A stretch of DNA of 64,000 bases from Liopterus haemorrhoidalis (GCA_963971575.1 OZ020623.1:12774980-12838979); one strand, 5' to 3'; shown: positions 11,211 to 24,123, counted from the first letter of the stretch. Notes: generated by a model from the sequence alone, not told the origin. A program made the numbers and translations.

Positions 11211-12170
11211 GAGGTCCCGCGCTTAAAGGGGCCCCGCGCTTTCATATTTCTAACAATTATTAGTAGCTAGGGCAAGTTTTTGACACCAAAGGCAACGTTT
11301 TTTACAAGTTTTCCCGAGGCCCCGCAAAACCCACAGCCGGCACTGCTTTCTATACTAGTATTTTGGTACTCGATACTTTTTTTTTTATATAAAGAGTTCT
11401 GAATATATACGATGGTACACGAAAACAACAGGCATAGGGGATTATAATATAAGATCTTTGTCGTGTGTAGTTTCATTAAGTAGTGTGCTAGAAGTCTAAA
11501 TGCTGAATTAACGAGTCCAAACGAAGACATCTAATGAGATTTCATTTAATTCCGCACCAAAATACGAAAAAATTGCGTTTAATTCTACTTGTGGGTGTGA
11601 GAAATATATTAATAAAACCACTACTTGGGATGATATGACTCCTATTTCATGCATGAAATATGAAAACAAAATTGTAGAGAGGAATCTTCAAAATGAAGGA
11701 AACAAAAAATGGAATAAAATGGTATAAAAGGAAACCTAATCGCAAACATGAACACATATATTTTCTCGCAGTTATCACGAACATTGTGAGTTAAAAAACA
11801 AGGTAAACTGCAACACTCGAACAAACCTGAAAATAAAAAAAGCAATTTGTAAACCTGGACACCATCGGTTTACATCTGGACCCCCTTAAGCAAGAAAAAT
11901 AATACAATTTTTAAATAATAAAAACTTGACTAAGTATGTGCTGTATAATTTTGTGTATTTGTTAATTTATCTTTTTTTTAATTTGTTAATAATTTAAATT
12001 CATATCACAATTTCTAATAGCACATTTTCCTCTAACGATACGAAAGATGATTTTATGATTGTATTTAAGGCTGTAATGTCAGTGTATATTGTATGCATGA
12101 ACGGATAATGAAACTTTTGTGTATGTGTGTGTGTCTGAATTTCTAATAATAACTTTTAATAATTAAAACA
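11211..12170. other. Intron; GC-rich repeat patch then AT-rich sequence
   Basis: 11211-11345 contains GAGGTCCCGCGCTTAAAGG and CCCGAGGCCCCGCAAAACC, two related GC-rich blocks like hAT-element subterminal sequence. The remainder to 12170 shows nothing recognisable beyond a GTGTGTGTGT run near 12124. Confidence 0.35.
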
Positions 12171-12550
12171 AAATAGATGTGCTATAATAATATTATCCCA
12201 ATTTTAGAAGAAATTTTGATATTTTTTTTGTTTTATTTTTATTGTTTTGGGCTGTGTGAAGCTCTTATAACTTAAAAAAATAACTACCTACTTTATCTGG
12301 GCCTATACAAGTTAGATATCCTACTCCTGCTCAAGAAATTTTGATAATATTTGGTTTTATTTTTATTTTATTGGGCTGTGTGAAACTATTATAAATTAAA
12401 AACCAACTACCTACAAAAATCTGTATTAGGACCTAAGCAAAATTCGATATCTCACTCCTGCTCAAGAGCTAAGATTGTTTCCAATAATAAATTTTATCAA
12501 TTAAAACAAAATAGATGGGCTAGAATGTTATCCCAATTTTAGAAGAAATA
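12171..12550. repeat. Tandem copies of a ~150-bp repeat (left part)
   Basis: Units carry TTTTATTTTTATTGTTTTGG, GGCTGTGTGAAGCTC, then CTACCTAC and ACTCCTGCTCAAGA. Two and a half units lie here. The array resumes at 13483 after an inserted element, and further units occur at 15590-15815. Confidence 0.7.
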
Positions 12551-13482
12551 GGGGATAAGCATGATTTTTTTATTTTTTTTTATTATATTCCTCTTGTTGC
12601 ATATAAACATAAAAAACAGTTTTTAATTTTTTTTTTTTGTAATTTGAAGGCTTAAAAAAATCATAAATGTATGTAGCGCGCGAAAACGACGTGTGACGTC
12701 ATACCCCTTCTAACTGACGCATGACACTACTAGCTTACCGGCGTACATAGTCTGTTGTGAACTTATTTGTTTGTATAACTTTTATAGGTTATGTAAAGTT
12801 AGAGTGATTTTAATTAAAATAAAGTTTAATTCTATAAAAACAATTTATACATGTTTACCGAATTAAATTTTATATTAAAATAGATAACTTATATAGCAGT
12901 ATTTCAATTATGCCTCTAACGTTTTGAAACTTCATGTAAACAATGTAGTAAAATTCTGACATCTAAATTACATAAATATTTATATTTTACAGACTTGCAG
13001 CGTTTGTTTACATAAAGTTATAGAATATAAAATAAAAATTACTTTGACACCACGTATTTCTTCAGCACTGTAGCATTCATTATTTTTCATATATTCCATG
13101 AGCATAAATGCATCAATGTTGGGTAAATTATCACTCTGAGCCCTAACAAAATCTTTATCTGCCATTTTAATAATAAATGCATGAAAAATTGTTTAAAAAC
13201 AAATACAAAACTATCGAACAATACAATACACACACGTGTAAAGATTATGTTGTAGCTGTATCTGTGATGTGAAAACCCTATCGTTTGACGTCATACTCAG
13301 TCGTTTTTACTCGGCAACCTTCGCTCCGTGGTCGGCTTATTTCAAATTTACAATATTTTAATTCAAAAATTTGGCTATAATATTAATTAAAATGTAATTT
13401 TTGTTTTGTTAGGTGACATAACTAACATTAACATATCAAAATAATGTAGTTTTAAAGAAATACAAATTTTATGCGTATCCCC
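12551..13482. mobile_element. Non-autonomous DNA transposon (ISL2EU-like) inside the tandem repeat
   Basis: The ends GGGGATAAGCAT / ATGCGTATCCCC are flanked by TA on both sides (12549-12550, 13483-13484). The insertion splits one repeat unit. Both ends carry a CGTTTTCGCGCG / TGACGTCATA-type CpG block. The minus strand keeps one short coding exon (13043-13165). Assignment to ISL2EU rests on the 2-bp duplication and that exon, and is tentative. Confidence 0.6.
13043..13165 (-). pseudogene. Residual first exon, SWIM/YqaJ-protein-like N-terminus
   Basis: From its ATG it reads MADKDFVRAQSDNLPNIDA, then a hydrophobic FMLMEYMKNN and CYSAEEIRGVK, then a GTAATT that could be a splice donor. The pattern LPxIDxFMLxxY...EIRGVKxx resembles the start of SWIM zinc-finger/YqaJ-exonuclease proteins carried by arthropod ISL2EU elements. 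No later exon is present. The assignment is from memory of family character. Confidence 0.4.
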
Positions 13483-13922
13483 TATTTAGATAATTTTTTG
13501 TTTTATTTTCATGATTGTTTTGGGCTGTGTGAAGCTCATCAAATAAGCTCAAAAAAACTTAAAAAATCAACTACCTAGAAAAAAAACTGTAACTGGGTCT
13601 ATGCAAAATTAAATATGCCACTCCTGCTCAAGAAATATTTGGTTTTATTTTCATTATTGTTTGGGTTGTGAAAACTAAAAAAGCAAAATACCAACACAAA
13701 AAACTGTGCCGGGGACAATTGTAACGTGTTACATCCGCACCAGTTTTCGATAGAGATAATTTTGAAGCCAAAGATATCAAAAATGTTGTACCTACTTAAC
13801 TCTAGTCTTTTTATGTATATATTTTCTCATTTAAAATAAATTTTAATTTGATTGTTACCCAATTTTTTTTTCTTTTTTTAAGTAATTTAAGATTGTTTCT
13901 TAACAGACATAAGACAGAAGTA
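13483..13922. repeat. Tandem ~150-bp repeat (right part)
   Basis: Continues the array begun at 12171: GGGCTGTGTGAAGCTC, AACTACCTA and CCACTCCTGCTCAAGA recur at 13525-13635 and in shortened form at 13640-13700. The rest is AT-rich. Confidence 0.6.
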
Positions 13923-15266
13923 CAGTCAGCGCCCGCGTAACGTACACAATGCGTACACAGATTCCCGTACGTTAATCGAACGTACGTTAAGCGGACGGTA
14001 TATTTCTGTATAAATGCATGTAAATACGACTAATTGGTACATACTTTCGGTCCCTATGTTCATAGGAACGTACATTTGTTCGTACGAACGTACATTTGTT
14101 CGCACGAGGGTACATTTTTTTTTGTATAAATGACCAACATTCATTGATTGTTTTGAAGTTATATTTAGGCAAGATATGCGTATGAAGCTTGAAATGCAGT
14201 GTTACCAACTTCTATCTTTCAATTTTCCCCCTTCACTCACACTTATAGAGAAGAATCAGTAAATACGTTGAACGCAGCCGAATATGTACACGTAATTACG
14301 AGCGCTTTTCTGTGTGTGAATACACAAAAGTGTATTCACATGTATTTTTAAAAAAATTGAAACTGAATATGGACACTGAAGATATTAACGATTTGTTAGA
14401 ATGCGGACGAACTCACAACTAATGAGTTATTAGAACTACAAGAGCAAATGAGAACTGAAAAAGAAGACCTAAAAACCGAGAACGAAACAACCGAAATACA
14501 ACTAAAAACAGTAAGTGGAATATTAGACAAAGTGGAAGAACTCATTGACACTATTGAGAATTCGGACCCGGATATTGATAGAAGTTTCAGTGTTGTTAAT
14601 AATATACGCAATAGCACCGCTTGTTATAAACTTTTATATCAAAAAGAAAACTGCGGTACAATTGACAATGGACAAATTTCTAATTAAAAACAACAAATAA
14701 TAATTTTTTAAGTACTTATTAATTTTTCTAAACATGTTTATTTTATATAATGTATGGTTTATTTTTATTTTTTTAACATGTATTTATATGTTAGTACTAC
14801 GTGTTTACTGTTCTATTCGGATTTACGAAAATATTAGGGGCATTAAATTAATAAACTTCAATATCTTGCAAATAATCATTCATGAAAAAAAAAGTGTAAG
14901 AATCTTTATTTGTAGAAAATTTTAAAAGTTTTATTCAAACAAATTTTACGTTAAGTTTACTCTTTCAAAATTAAATGCGGTCCCGTCATTTAATAATCGG
15001 ACATTTTTCGTGAATCCGTTATACATTATACATTGTGTGCTATTTCTTTTCTCTTTTTTTTTAACCATAAAGTTGCCATATCAAATACGATAACGACGTT
15101 TTCGTGTGACGCGATGTACGTTCGTACAAAAGTGACATTTTCATGTTACGCGATGTACGTTTGTACGAACAACGTGTACGTTCGTACGAACATAGGATCC
15201 GTAATTAATCATGTACGTATCATCGAACGTACGTTAAGCGGATGTACGTTGAGCGAGCGCTGACTG
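13923..15266 (+). mobile_element. Tigger/pogo-like element, copy 1 (deleted transposase core)
   Basis: The ends CAGTCAGCGCCCGCG / GAGCGAGCGCTGACTG are flanked by TA (13921-13922, 15267-15268). Subterminal regions are full of ACGTACGTT and TTCGTACGAACGTACA motifs. At 1.34 kb it is shorter than autonomous Tigger elements. It keeps only the transposase C-terminus (14369-14687). Confidence 0.85.
14369..14687 (+). pseudogene. Tigger transposase C-terminal remnant, frameshifted
   Basis: Begins MDTEDINDLLE, then loses 5 bp relative to copy 3 and continues DELTTNELLELQEQM. Later IENSDPDIDRSF and ACYKLLYQ are followed by a second 5-bp deletion. The pattern (acidic helix, ELTxxELLEL, then SDPDIDRS and a terminal DKFL) is the usual C-terminal tail of Tigger/jerky-type transposases. 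The DDE core and CENP-B-type DNA-binding part are absent, so it cannot catalyse transposition. Confidence 0.75.
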
Positions 15267-15589
15267 TACTCTGTTTTACTTCTAGATTTGTATTGTGATT
15301 AATTACTGACAAGACATCTTTTTATCTTTATTTTTATCTATGGTATAACTATCCCCTACCACTGTACAACTGTCGGGGTCGGTACAATTGTAACACTTTT
15401 CCAGCTCGACTTTAAAGGCCAATAACTTTTTTAAATTAAGTTATTTTTTTTTCTTCTTACCATATTGTAACTAAAAATAATATCTATCTAATGACGCCAA
15501 ATTTAATATCAATATTACAATACAACTCCCACAAGGCCTCAAAGCAAACATGTTTCTACTGTCGCCGGTCTACCATACATACAATAAAT
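15267..15589. other. Intron, unassigned
   Basis: AT-rich, no recognisable feature. Confidence 0.35.
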
Positions 15590-15905
15590 CTAGACCCTAT
15601 GCTAAAATAAACATCCCACTCCTGCTCAAGAGCCAAGAGGTTAAGGTTAATATTATCCCAATTGTTTAAGAAATTTTGATAATTTTTGGTTTTATTATCA
15701 TTATTGTTTTGGGTTATGTGAAGTTCTTATAACTTAAAAAACCTACCTACAAAAAACTGTACCTAAGTCTATGCAAAAATAGATATCCCACTCCTGCTCA
15801 AGAGTCAAGATTCTTAACTTACGGTGGAATTTCTACCAAACAGACAGACACATAACTGACCTTGAGGTTTTGGTTATATCTACACAACCCTAAAAAGGAG
15901 TAAAC
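15590..15905. repeat. Further ~150-bp repeat units plus a CAGACAGACA-type dispersed repeat
   Basis: CCCACTCCTGCTCAAGAG occurs at about 15627 and 15788, in units like those at 12.2-13.7 kb. From 15826, TTTCTACCAAACAGACAGAC, CATAACTGAC and CTACACAACCCTAAAAAGG match the dispersed repeat also present at 24.1, 29.5 and 50.65 kb. Confidence 0.6.
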
Positions 15906-17171
15906 ATTTTTACCTCATTTTCACAGATCAGCGCGTTTTACAGTTAACCTGCCAAGAAGGAAAAGGATAGCATTTATGGAAAAACTCCATTAGAGAGTAT
16001 GAAAAAGAATTACTCTATTTGACCCATACTGCATTCAAACTGTTTAACGGTCCATATCAGCAAAATTTCCCGTTTTGGTGGTCTTCATCACCATTGGCAC
16101 GACAGCCTGAGGTTCACCTCACGCTGTCGTGCCTCCTGTTTCCAGGTTTCATGACCATATTTTCAATCTGTGTACGTTCAGTCAGTATTACGTCCATTTT
16201 TAGCGTACACAGAAAGGCACCTATAGTTTATAATCGGTTGCGATAGGCTAAGCAGAACCTGTAATTTGTATACTTTTTACACAAATTATTTGACATAGGC
16301 AGCATTTGAACTCACGTCCATAGCTTAGCGGACAAATAGTAGGTACAGACCATGGAGGTACAATTAAAGGGGCGACGGCATTTTGCACAAGATATTAAGC
16401 TACTTACCACCAAAGTATGGAGGTACCAGTAGATGCGATATACACTTATAGTTAAGCATAAAACAATTATTAAAATATGTATACGGGTAAGCAATGTGAA
16501 TGTTTCAATAAATAAAGAAAAAATCATGCATATTAAAATATTTTAAAACAATATAAATTTATTTTTATCTGTGAAAAGTTACACCAGCTTCTCACTACGA
16601 CTTTTACAATTTAATATGGCACAATTCACCATTGTCTTTATTTGAAAAATCTTCAAAACACGTTTATAATCAGAGAACATGAACGGAAAATGTAATGTTG
16701 ACACCACAATGTTTGCCACCAAACAATGACTTTCTTCGTTTCGCTATATAAGCTGTAATACGTTATTACATCTCCCCTTTACTTCTACTTCCATGGTAAA
16801 CTCCATTCACAATAAATATGAGATGACGTCACACTTGGTTATTTTAAGTACCAACGTTATGATATGTTTTAATCAACATCAATCCATAACTCAGTTAGTA
16901 CATTTATTTATTTAATTTTGGTACATTTTTTCAATGTTGCCAGTTTGAAATTGGATTGTTCAATCGTCATTTGTCAGGTTGACATTTAGGTTTTTAGAAT
17001 TTAGTGAGGTTAAATTTTATTTTTTTTAAATTTTATTGTAATGCCCACAGCTCTTAGTAGCCGTGCTCAAACGGTATATTTAAGTATTTTCCATGTTGGG
17101 TGATATTTCTATAACGAAATATTTTCTATATGACAAATGTAAAAAACTCAAATTTTATTAACATGAATAAA
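15906..17171. other. Intron, unassigned
   Basis: No repeat boundary or coding signal recognised. Short ORFs at 16019-16246 and 16312-16527 look random. Confidence 0.35.
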
Positions 17172-17210
<39 letters not shown>

Positions 17211-17228
17211 AATACTATTATTATTATA
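17172..17228. repeat. (TTA)n microsatellite
   Basis: About eighteen TTA/ATT trinucleotides with one interruption. Confidence 0.95.
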
Positions 17229-18054
17229 ACGTACTTTTATCTGTATATTGTGTTTGTATATTTTAAAAGGTTTTATAATTTGTAAGGTAAGTGAACAAAA
17301 ACAATATTTAATTTTGTATCTTGGTCGATAAACAAATATTATACATGATTAATAAAATATGTTCTATTTACATTTGTTACGTTCTTTTTTTTGTAATTTT
17401 AACCTACAGGTCTGTTACGTAGAATGATTTATTATCATCAGATGCAAACGAAAAGTAATTTTAGCGTACTCATGAAATTTACACTTGCAGCTAGCAGCAA
17501 TAAACTGTTCGACTGGAAATAATATTTGAATATTCATTATTTGAAACAAAATTGTATCTAACATCTGAAATTAAAAAATTTATATTCGAATAATAAAAAA
17601 TTTGACTCTTTATCATTGCTTTTCGATATCATTTAGTGAGTTCAGGAAGCAAGCTCGGAGTTTTCGAGAAAAGGTCTAAACGCGTTCATTCGAGCGGTCT
17701 GGAGTTAAACAGTGTGACTCGGAACACTCCACGTTTGCTTCCCGAACCCGCTGTGTCAATGTGACACCAGGCGAAAAATTAAAGTAAATTGTGTAAAAAG
17801 TATTAAAAGAACACGAAACATTTCTAAAAACAAATATTTCTGATGATTCTTATACACAGATTTTTTTTTTTTTTTAATACTGCATTACACACTTAATATA
17901 ATATAAACCATAAATTTCGCGACAAATCGGTTAGAAAGAACTGCTGTGCATCATAATTTACATTAATTCCGTTCCTCCATAGGAAATATAGGTTTTCAAT
18001 ATATTATTAGAAGTTGTTCGATATAACCTAATTTTTTTTGACAGTTTACGAATA
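17229..18054. other. Intron with an imperfect inverted repeat
   Basis: Around 17641-17745, GAGTTCAGGAAGCAAGCTC and CGTTTGCTTCCCGAACCC form imperfect facing arms about 80 bp apart in GC-richer sequence. Otherwise unremarkable. Confidence 0.35.
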
Positions 18055-18820
18055 GGGGAAACTTTTTAAGATCGCAGCGCCGTATGCGGCAAAACTGGAA
18101 CACTCGAAAGCCACATTAAACTGTTATTCGTGTATTTGTTTACATGGTGAAAATGAACACGAGTTGTATTTTTCCTGTTTTCCGAGCTTTTTTTAATTTA
18201 AAGGTAATCTACGATTTACAAGATATGTAATAATATACTATTCTAAAGAAATTTCAAGGATATTTTTAGTTTTTCATTGTATTTTTAATTCTTTTTGACT
18301 GTCTGTCAATATAATAACAACTAAAATATGGTAAATATATTAGTAAAAATTAATATCTCTGCTTGAAAAAGTAGAAGGGCCTTTTAATATATCAACTGAT
18401 GATTTAGGCAAATTTTGGGTGCGATAAATGCTTTTTTTCAGTCTTTTTTGGACGTAAAAAATCACTTTCCATAAAATTCAACGGGCAAACATGCATGCAT
18501 GGGCCTGGATTTTTGCCCATTTTTAGTTTTTGAGTCCATAAAAACCTACGATCCACTTTCTCTCTGCCTCCAAACGTCGTTTCAATTGATATTTTTTTCG
18601 ATTTAGGTAAATTGTGGAATGTTTAAGAAGGATTCTTCATTATTCACGATTTACATTGCGGCACACAGCAAAATTGATTGTTTTTTTTTTGCATGATACA
18701 CAAAAATAAAACACAAACAACAAAAAACACGTATTTCTCCATTGAACAAAACAAAACAATGTGGCTTTCGTATCTTTCACAAATTGCCACCAGATGTCAG
18801 GGCGCTTAGGAAGTTTCCCC
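18055..18820. mobile_element. Non-autonomous DNA transposon with TA duplication
   Basis: The ends GGGGAAACTT / AAGTTTCCCC are flanked by TA (18053-18054, 18821-18822). Longer imperfect pairing includes GTGGCTTTCG near the right end and CGAAAGCCACAT near the left. No coding sequence. Confidence 0.75.
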
Positions 18821-18822
18821 TA

Positions 18823-19121
18823 TTGGCAACAAGGTGAGTTTTTCAACTGTGACGTCATTTCAAGGTTACGGTAAATGGACTTATTTTTACAGACGATTAA
18901 ACGTTTGCTGCCACAGGCTTACTTTTGGTAGTTTCACTTTGTCTAATACTAAAGGATAATCGTAACTCTAGTTAAAGTCGACTTTAGAGGAAAAAAAGAT
19001 GAACGCAATACCTCCTAATCGTCCTCCTAACCTACTTATTTAAGATGACATTTATCATAAATTTGTGTACGGCTAAAGGGTACATTTATCTAGGGTTTAG
19101 AGAGAGAAAAAAAGAGATATA
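18823..19121. other. Intron, unassigned
   Basis: Nothing recognised. Confidence 0.35.
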
Positions 19122-19293
19122 GGCCAGTTATATGAAGCGTTGTTAACTCAGACAATGCAGTTAACTATTCATCAACTCGCTTGTCAACACAATCACTTGT
19201 TTTTCATCATGACATTGTCATATATTTGACAATGTCGTTAACTGATCGCATTATTACCTGGATACTTGTTAACAAAGCTTTATGCAACTGGCC
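19122..19293. mobile_element. 172-bp PIF/Harbinger-type MITE
   Basis: The inverted repeats GGCCAGTTATATGAAGCGTT / complement of AAAGCTTTATGCAACTGGCC, each about 27 bp with GTTAAC at the inner end, are flanked by ATA on both sides. A 3-bp AT-rich duplication suggests the PIF/Harbinger group. Confidence 0.75.
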
Positions 19294-19702
19294 ATATGAT
19301 TCCTTGTAATTAATCTAGTAAAATAAATATTAAAAATGACTGAAAAAATGTGTATTAAATTCAATATCTGTTAGAGGCTAATCACAACAACCTTTTAAAA
19401 AATCTCTAATCAAATTGATACCCCATTTAGAGGCTTTGTGTTGTGTAATATGTAAAATGTATCAAATGTATGAGTGTTTTTTTTAAAGTACCCGTGATGT
19501 TTTTTGACCTGTATGACGCGGCCGTCGAAGATGTCACTTAGGCTCCGGTCACGCCCTGAAGTTGGTAGTACCTCTGCTGAACGAAGAGCCTGTACGCTGT
19601 TTGAGACAAATTGGAGAGAAACAGATACATAGAAATTCATTTGTCAAAAAAACAATTGAAATAAAACAAGTCATTCCCTTGTTTTCGAAACATGGCTATA
19701 GA
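19294..19702. other. Intron with a GC-richer patch
   Basis: 19480-19620 is less AT-rich and on the minus strand reads TSGRDRSLSDIFDGRVIQVK in an open 76-codon frame. I do not recognise it and see no consensus splice sites that would join it to NFAT. It ends at the 8-bp duplication of the next element. Confidence 0.3.
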
Positions 19703-19927
19703 ACATTGTTTCTCAACCTTAAACACCGCGGACCGGCAAAATATGCATTTGGTTTTCGGGATTGAACATTATAAAATTTAAAGGTATTTTTATTAAACTA
19801 CCAATGTACGTTAAGAAATATTTTTTTAATTAGTCATAAAAATTTTATACAAAATAATTTTTTAATGTTATTAACTGTTCGCATGTTAACCGGTAACCGG
19901 TCCACGGACCTGTGGTTGAGAAGCTGC
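19703..19927. mobile_element. 225-bp hAT-type MITE
   Basis: Flanked by a perfect 8-bp duplication GCTATAGA (19695-19702, 19928-19935). The ends read TTTCTCAACC and GGTTGAGAAGC, with inner blocks CCGCGGACCGGC and CCGGTCCACGGACC also facing each other. Non-coding. Confidence 0.85.
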
Positions 19928-19935
19928 GCTATAGA

Positions 19936-21635
19936 ATCTTTTGCTATGATAAATAACTATGAAAATTTACAATGAAGATGACAAAAATATAATAAAACCT
20001 ATAGAATTTTTAACAAAAAATTCTATAACACATAATAATTTAGTAAAAAAAATATATTTTTTACCAAATCGTTCCTCAAATAAAGTTCTATGTTCCAAAT
20101 AAATTTAAATTAATTTTTTTCTGAACTTTATTTGATTTAAGATTTAATAGTGACAAAAAACACACTACTCAGTCGTTCTCAAAACAATTATCCATCTTTC
20201 ATTCTATCCAATCACCATTCCATTCATACAATCATTCAAAACTTACTTCAATCATCATCATTCATAGTTTAGTGTGCCAATTTGCCACGGATTAATATAA
20301 AAACACATTAAACATAGAAAAAAGTTAATTTTTCTACATTTTCATTCTCGAGAAAATTCTTTAAAAACCAATTAGTTAAAATTTTAAGTTATTTTTGTTA
20401 AAATAAAGTAATTTCTCGTTTCATACAACAATCATACAGTTAGAGCACACCTTTTACATGCCTTAAATTAAAAAAAGATTGTTAATGTATTTTTAAATTT
20501 GGAAAAAAATAGTAATAGACATTTATTTGAACTAGTCTCTATAATCTGTATCAGCTGAGAATATGGTGTGTAAGAAGATAGTAGCTTTTCCTTGCTTATG
20601 ATTTTAGACCAAAATGTTTTAGTCCACGTTGACGGATATTCAGTGACGTACATTTGAATAAATTTATGTCATTGTCTTCGTGAATATTGTACATCGAAAA
20701 CCTTTAAAAGGTTAAGTACATTCTACATTATACTTTTTTCAATACTATCCAACCCTGACGTCATTTCAACTTTTGATACTACAGAATATAGTGGGGGAAT
20801 ATAGTGAGACAGTGATACTGCCAACTTTAAAAATTTAAGGATCAGGTGACAGACAACAGTTTGGTTATAGAACCAATTCCAGTAACCAATTTATAAATAC
20901 TGTTTAGTTGTGCTACGTTTATATTTAATTATATGTTCTAAATAAACTACTTATCAACGATCATTTAAATCAAGTTGTAAACAAAAACTAAAAATTTGGT
21001 AGTTGGTACGACTGAGAAGTATATAACCGTCATCCAAAAATTTGACCGGAGGTAGTTTTGAAAATAGTGTAGTTTGTAGTGTAGCATTGAAAGTTGGAAG
21101 GAAATATTGTGTTTCACATTATTGTTTTTATGTCAGTACTACGCAAAAAATCTGTATTTCTACGCAAAAAAGTATAATGTAGAACGAACTTAACAATTCA
21201 CCTAGGCATTTACTTTAAGGCATTTTTTTAAATTAATCCACAAAAATGCTCAGATTGATCTGGTGACGACACAATATTAGACTAGAATGCACAGATTTTG
21301 TTAACATTTTCGTAAGCAATATTAAATCAGAGGTTAAGTAGTAGCCACCATATGTCACTACATATGGTGGAAGTGGCGCTAAATGAAACTAATTGCTGTC
21401 GTTTTTCACTACTATCGCGTTTTCCTATAATATGAGTTTATTACCAATTATAAAATGGTCTAAAATATGTTTTTGTTGAAGAAGTTGGCATTATATTATG
21501 TATGGCGCAAACACAAAAAAGCGTAAAAAATCAAATAAAATGTATATGTTTCAAAATAAAATTAGCACTTATTTAATCAATTTTGTTTGGTTATGTTTAA
21601 CATCAGTTTCAAATTGGCTGTGAGATTCAAATTAA
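19936..21635. other. Intron, unassigned; part resembles 22.09-22.21 kb
   Basis: 20558-20655 (GTGTGTAAGAAGATAG, TTTTAGTCCACGTTGAC, GATATTCAGTGACGTACATT) is a diverged copy of 22088-22210 within the next element. Otherwise AT-rich with no genes. Confidence 0.4.
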
Positions 21636-23371
21636 TGCTCCGTTCACAATCTCGAAATTAGAATTAGTATTTAGAATTAACGTAAATGTTGGTATACATA
21701 ACTGCACTTGAGCGTTCACAACCTTCTAAATTAATACTTATACTTATAAATTAAAATTAAGAGTTTGCAAACTTCAAACTCTTACGTTAATTTATAACTA
21801 ACGCATGCGCAATAAGCATTTGTCTTAACCTAAAAATTTCTATGATAATATTGTTCTGTTTCTATCCATATCTTTCTAATTTCTATAAGCATAGATATAA
21901 TTTATTTCTCTATTTTAATTCTTTTCAAAACTATGCAACACTCAAAATCTCATTAGCAAATATAAACAGCTGTCAAATATTGATCGATAAAGTAGAAATC
22001 GATACAAACTTACTGATACAATACTGTCAGTGTCTTAATTTCTTAAGTTACATTGTGAATGCTATGGTCTATTTCAAAGTAGAAAAATGTGTGTAAGAAG
22101 ATAGGAGCTGTTTGTCCTTGTTTCCGATTGGTTTAGATCGTCATCCCTATTACGCTGTAAAAATATTGTTTTTAGTCCAAGTTGACAGATGTTCAGTGTC
22201 GTACATTGGAAATATATATTATTTATGTTATTTAACTTTTTTCATATATTTTGTTATTATTTACATATTTAGACTTTTATTTATATTCTTGGCGTAGATT
22301 TTATAGAGAAAATTCTCCATGTAATTTGTTTTTACGTAGTTATATATTTTTTAGGTTATCTGACATATAAATATTTTTTGACACTTGACATTTAACAGAT
22401 CAAGAGAGAGGACTAATGTGAGGCCAAAAGACAGCCCAGCCGATTGTGCCCAAAAAAGAAGTTATTGATATAATTTTTAGACATATATACATATATTTTT
22501 AATTTTTATTTACAATAATTATTTAAATAAGAAACTTTAGCTCTGAAGATATGTTGTTTGTTTTATTGCTTTGTTTAAACTCTTTTAGCAAAATCTCTCT
22601 TTTTATATACATATAAAGTCTGTTCCAAATGGTTAGGCGGAACTAGTTTTTGCATTCTAGTTACTTTCATCGTTTAAATCGTGCTTTACGGCCGTTTTGT
22701 TTAAGCTTTGTAAATCATACTTGCAACAAACATTTTTTGGTTAAGGTTAATATCAATATTATTTTCTTTATATTTTAATTTTTTGTGTCATTCTTAATAC
22801 AAATTTCCCATTTATTTATTTTTTGTCATTAAAATATAAAAAATAATAATTTAATTTTGACATATTTTCATTCGTTTCCATGGTTTCATTGTTGGAATTT
22901 TAAATTTTGACATTCCAACGTGAAAAATTAAATAACTCAAGCAAGGTCCCTTCTCGTGACAACCTAAAAGAACGAAATGCCCATTTAGTTCCGCCTAACC
23001 GTTTGGAACAGACTGTAGTACATAATTTTTAATTAATATTTTTTTAACTTTTTCAAATTTCACATTAAACTGAATTTATGTCGTATAAATAACGTAAGTG
23101 TATTATCTGCCTTCTGTTAAGTGGTAAGTGTATTATCTGTTTATTTCAATCTTATTAACCTTTTTTATATTAAAAAAAAAACACTTTCTAACCCAGTTGC
23201 TACGCCCATGCCCTAGTTGTAACTTATTTTAAATTTCCCGCTGTACTGTATTTGATCAGTGTAAATCGTACTCGGTTCGCAGCGCTATCTACTTTTTTCT
23301 ACTTTGAAATAGGCCATAGTACTAATTTAACGTTAATTCTAATTTATAATTTTAAGGTTGTGAATGCAGCA
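21636..23371. mobile_element. 1.7-kb PIF/Harbinger-type non-autonomous element
   Basis: The ends TGCTCCGTTCACAATCT / GGTTGTGAATGCAGCA carry flanking TAA (21633-21635, 23372-23374). Subterminal AATTAGAATTAG / CTAATTTATAA motifs face each other. No transposase frame is visible. A MITE is nested at 22617-23015. Confidence 0.78.
22617..23015 (+). repeat. ~400-bp MITE nested in the PIF-type element
   Basis: The ends GTCTGTTCCAAATGGTTAGG / CCTAACCGTTTGGAACAGAC are followed by TA. The interior closely matches 38909-39314 in inverted order. It is younger than the enclosing element. Confidence 0.85.
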
Positions 23372-23374
23372 TAA

Positions 23375-24123
23375 CAGAAAAGTTGTAGTGGTGGAGCATT
23401 TAGTTTTGTACTTCGTTTTTTTTTTTTTTTTTGGCGAGAAACATTTAAAAAAAATATGTTTTTCCAAATAGTTTGTTCAATTATCTACGCTTTAAGAAGT
23501 ATTATTTGATACCTCACTGAAGATTAAAAAAATATATATTTGTTGAATTGTGGGATTATTATGTCTGCAGGATTTTAAATAAATATGCCAGTGTTACAGT
23601 TTTTAAATAATTTTGTATTTTGATAGATATGATGTTAACTGCTCGGAGATATATCGGTAACTGGTTAGTGTTGGGCTGGTACCTGTAGAGGCCAGATGGT
23701 TTATGGCCTTTTGGGGTAAAAATAATCTCTTAAGTGAAGGAAGAATACGTGACTATTTGTAAAATATAAAACTAGTAAAATAACTGGAATTGTAAAATAA
23801 ATAAAATTGTAAAAATACTTATAATTAATTATAATAAGAAAATATAGCGGAAATTAGTAATAAGAAATAATATTGGATGGGCCATAAACCACTGCCCCCA
23901 CAAACACCTATTTGTTTATATTTTGCCCAAGGTGTTTTTTTGAATTTATAACTGTAATTTTTTTTTTTTTCAGAATTTTGGATAAATCCCTTTGGAGACT
24001 AGGGTTGAGGACAAAACTTTATAAATTTTTTTTGGCGAAAACCACTTTAAAAAAATTTTCAAAAATAAAAATTTGTTTATTTATCCTGCTATGTTTTTTT
24101 GACCTCTCAATAGTTTTCCTATA
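23375..24123. other. Intron with a small inverted repeat
   Basis: GATGGTTTATGGCC near 23696 and GGCCATAAACCAC near 23880 face each other about 180 bp apart, which may mark a short MITE (about 23690-23905). The rest is AT-rich. Confidence 0.4.

Noticed and set aside
17641..17745. Imperfect inverted repeat as a regulatory palindrome
   Set aside because: The arms are imperfect, the spacing is large and there is no nearby promoter; it is more likely eroded repeat sequence.
19410..19640. GC-richer 76-codon minus-strand ORF as an extra NFAT exon
   Set aside because: No acceptor/donor pair in a phase that would fit between exons 7 and 8 could be found by eye, and the encoded sequence lacks NFAT character.
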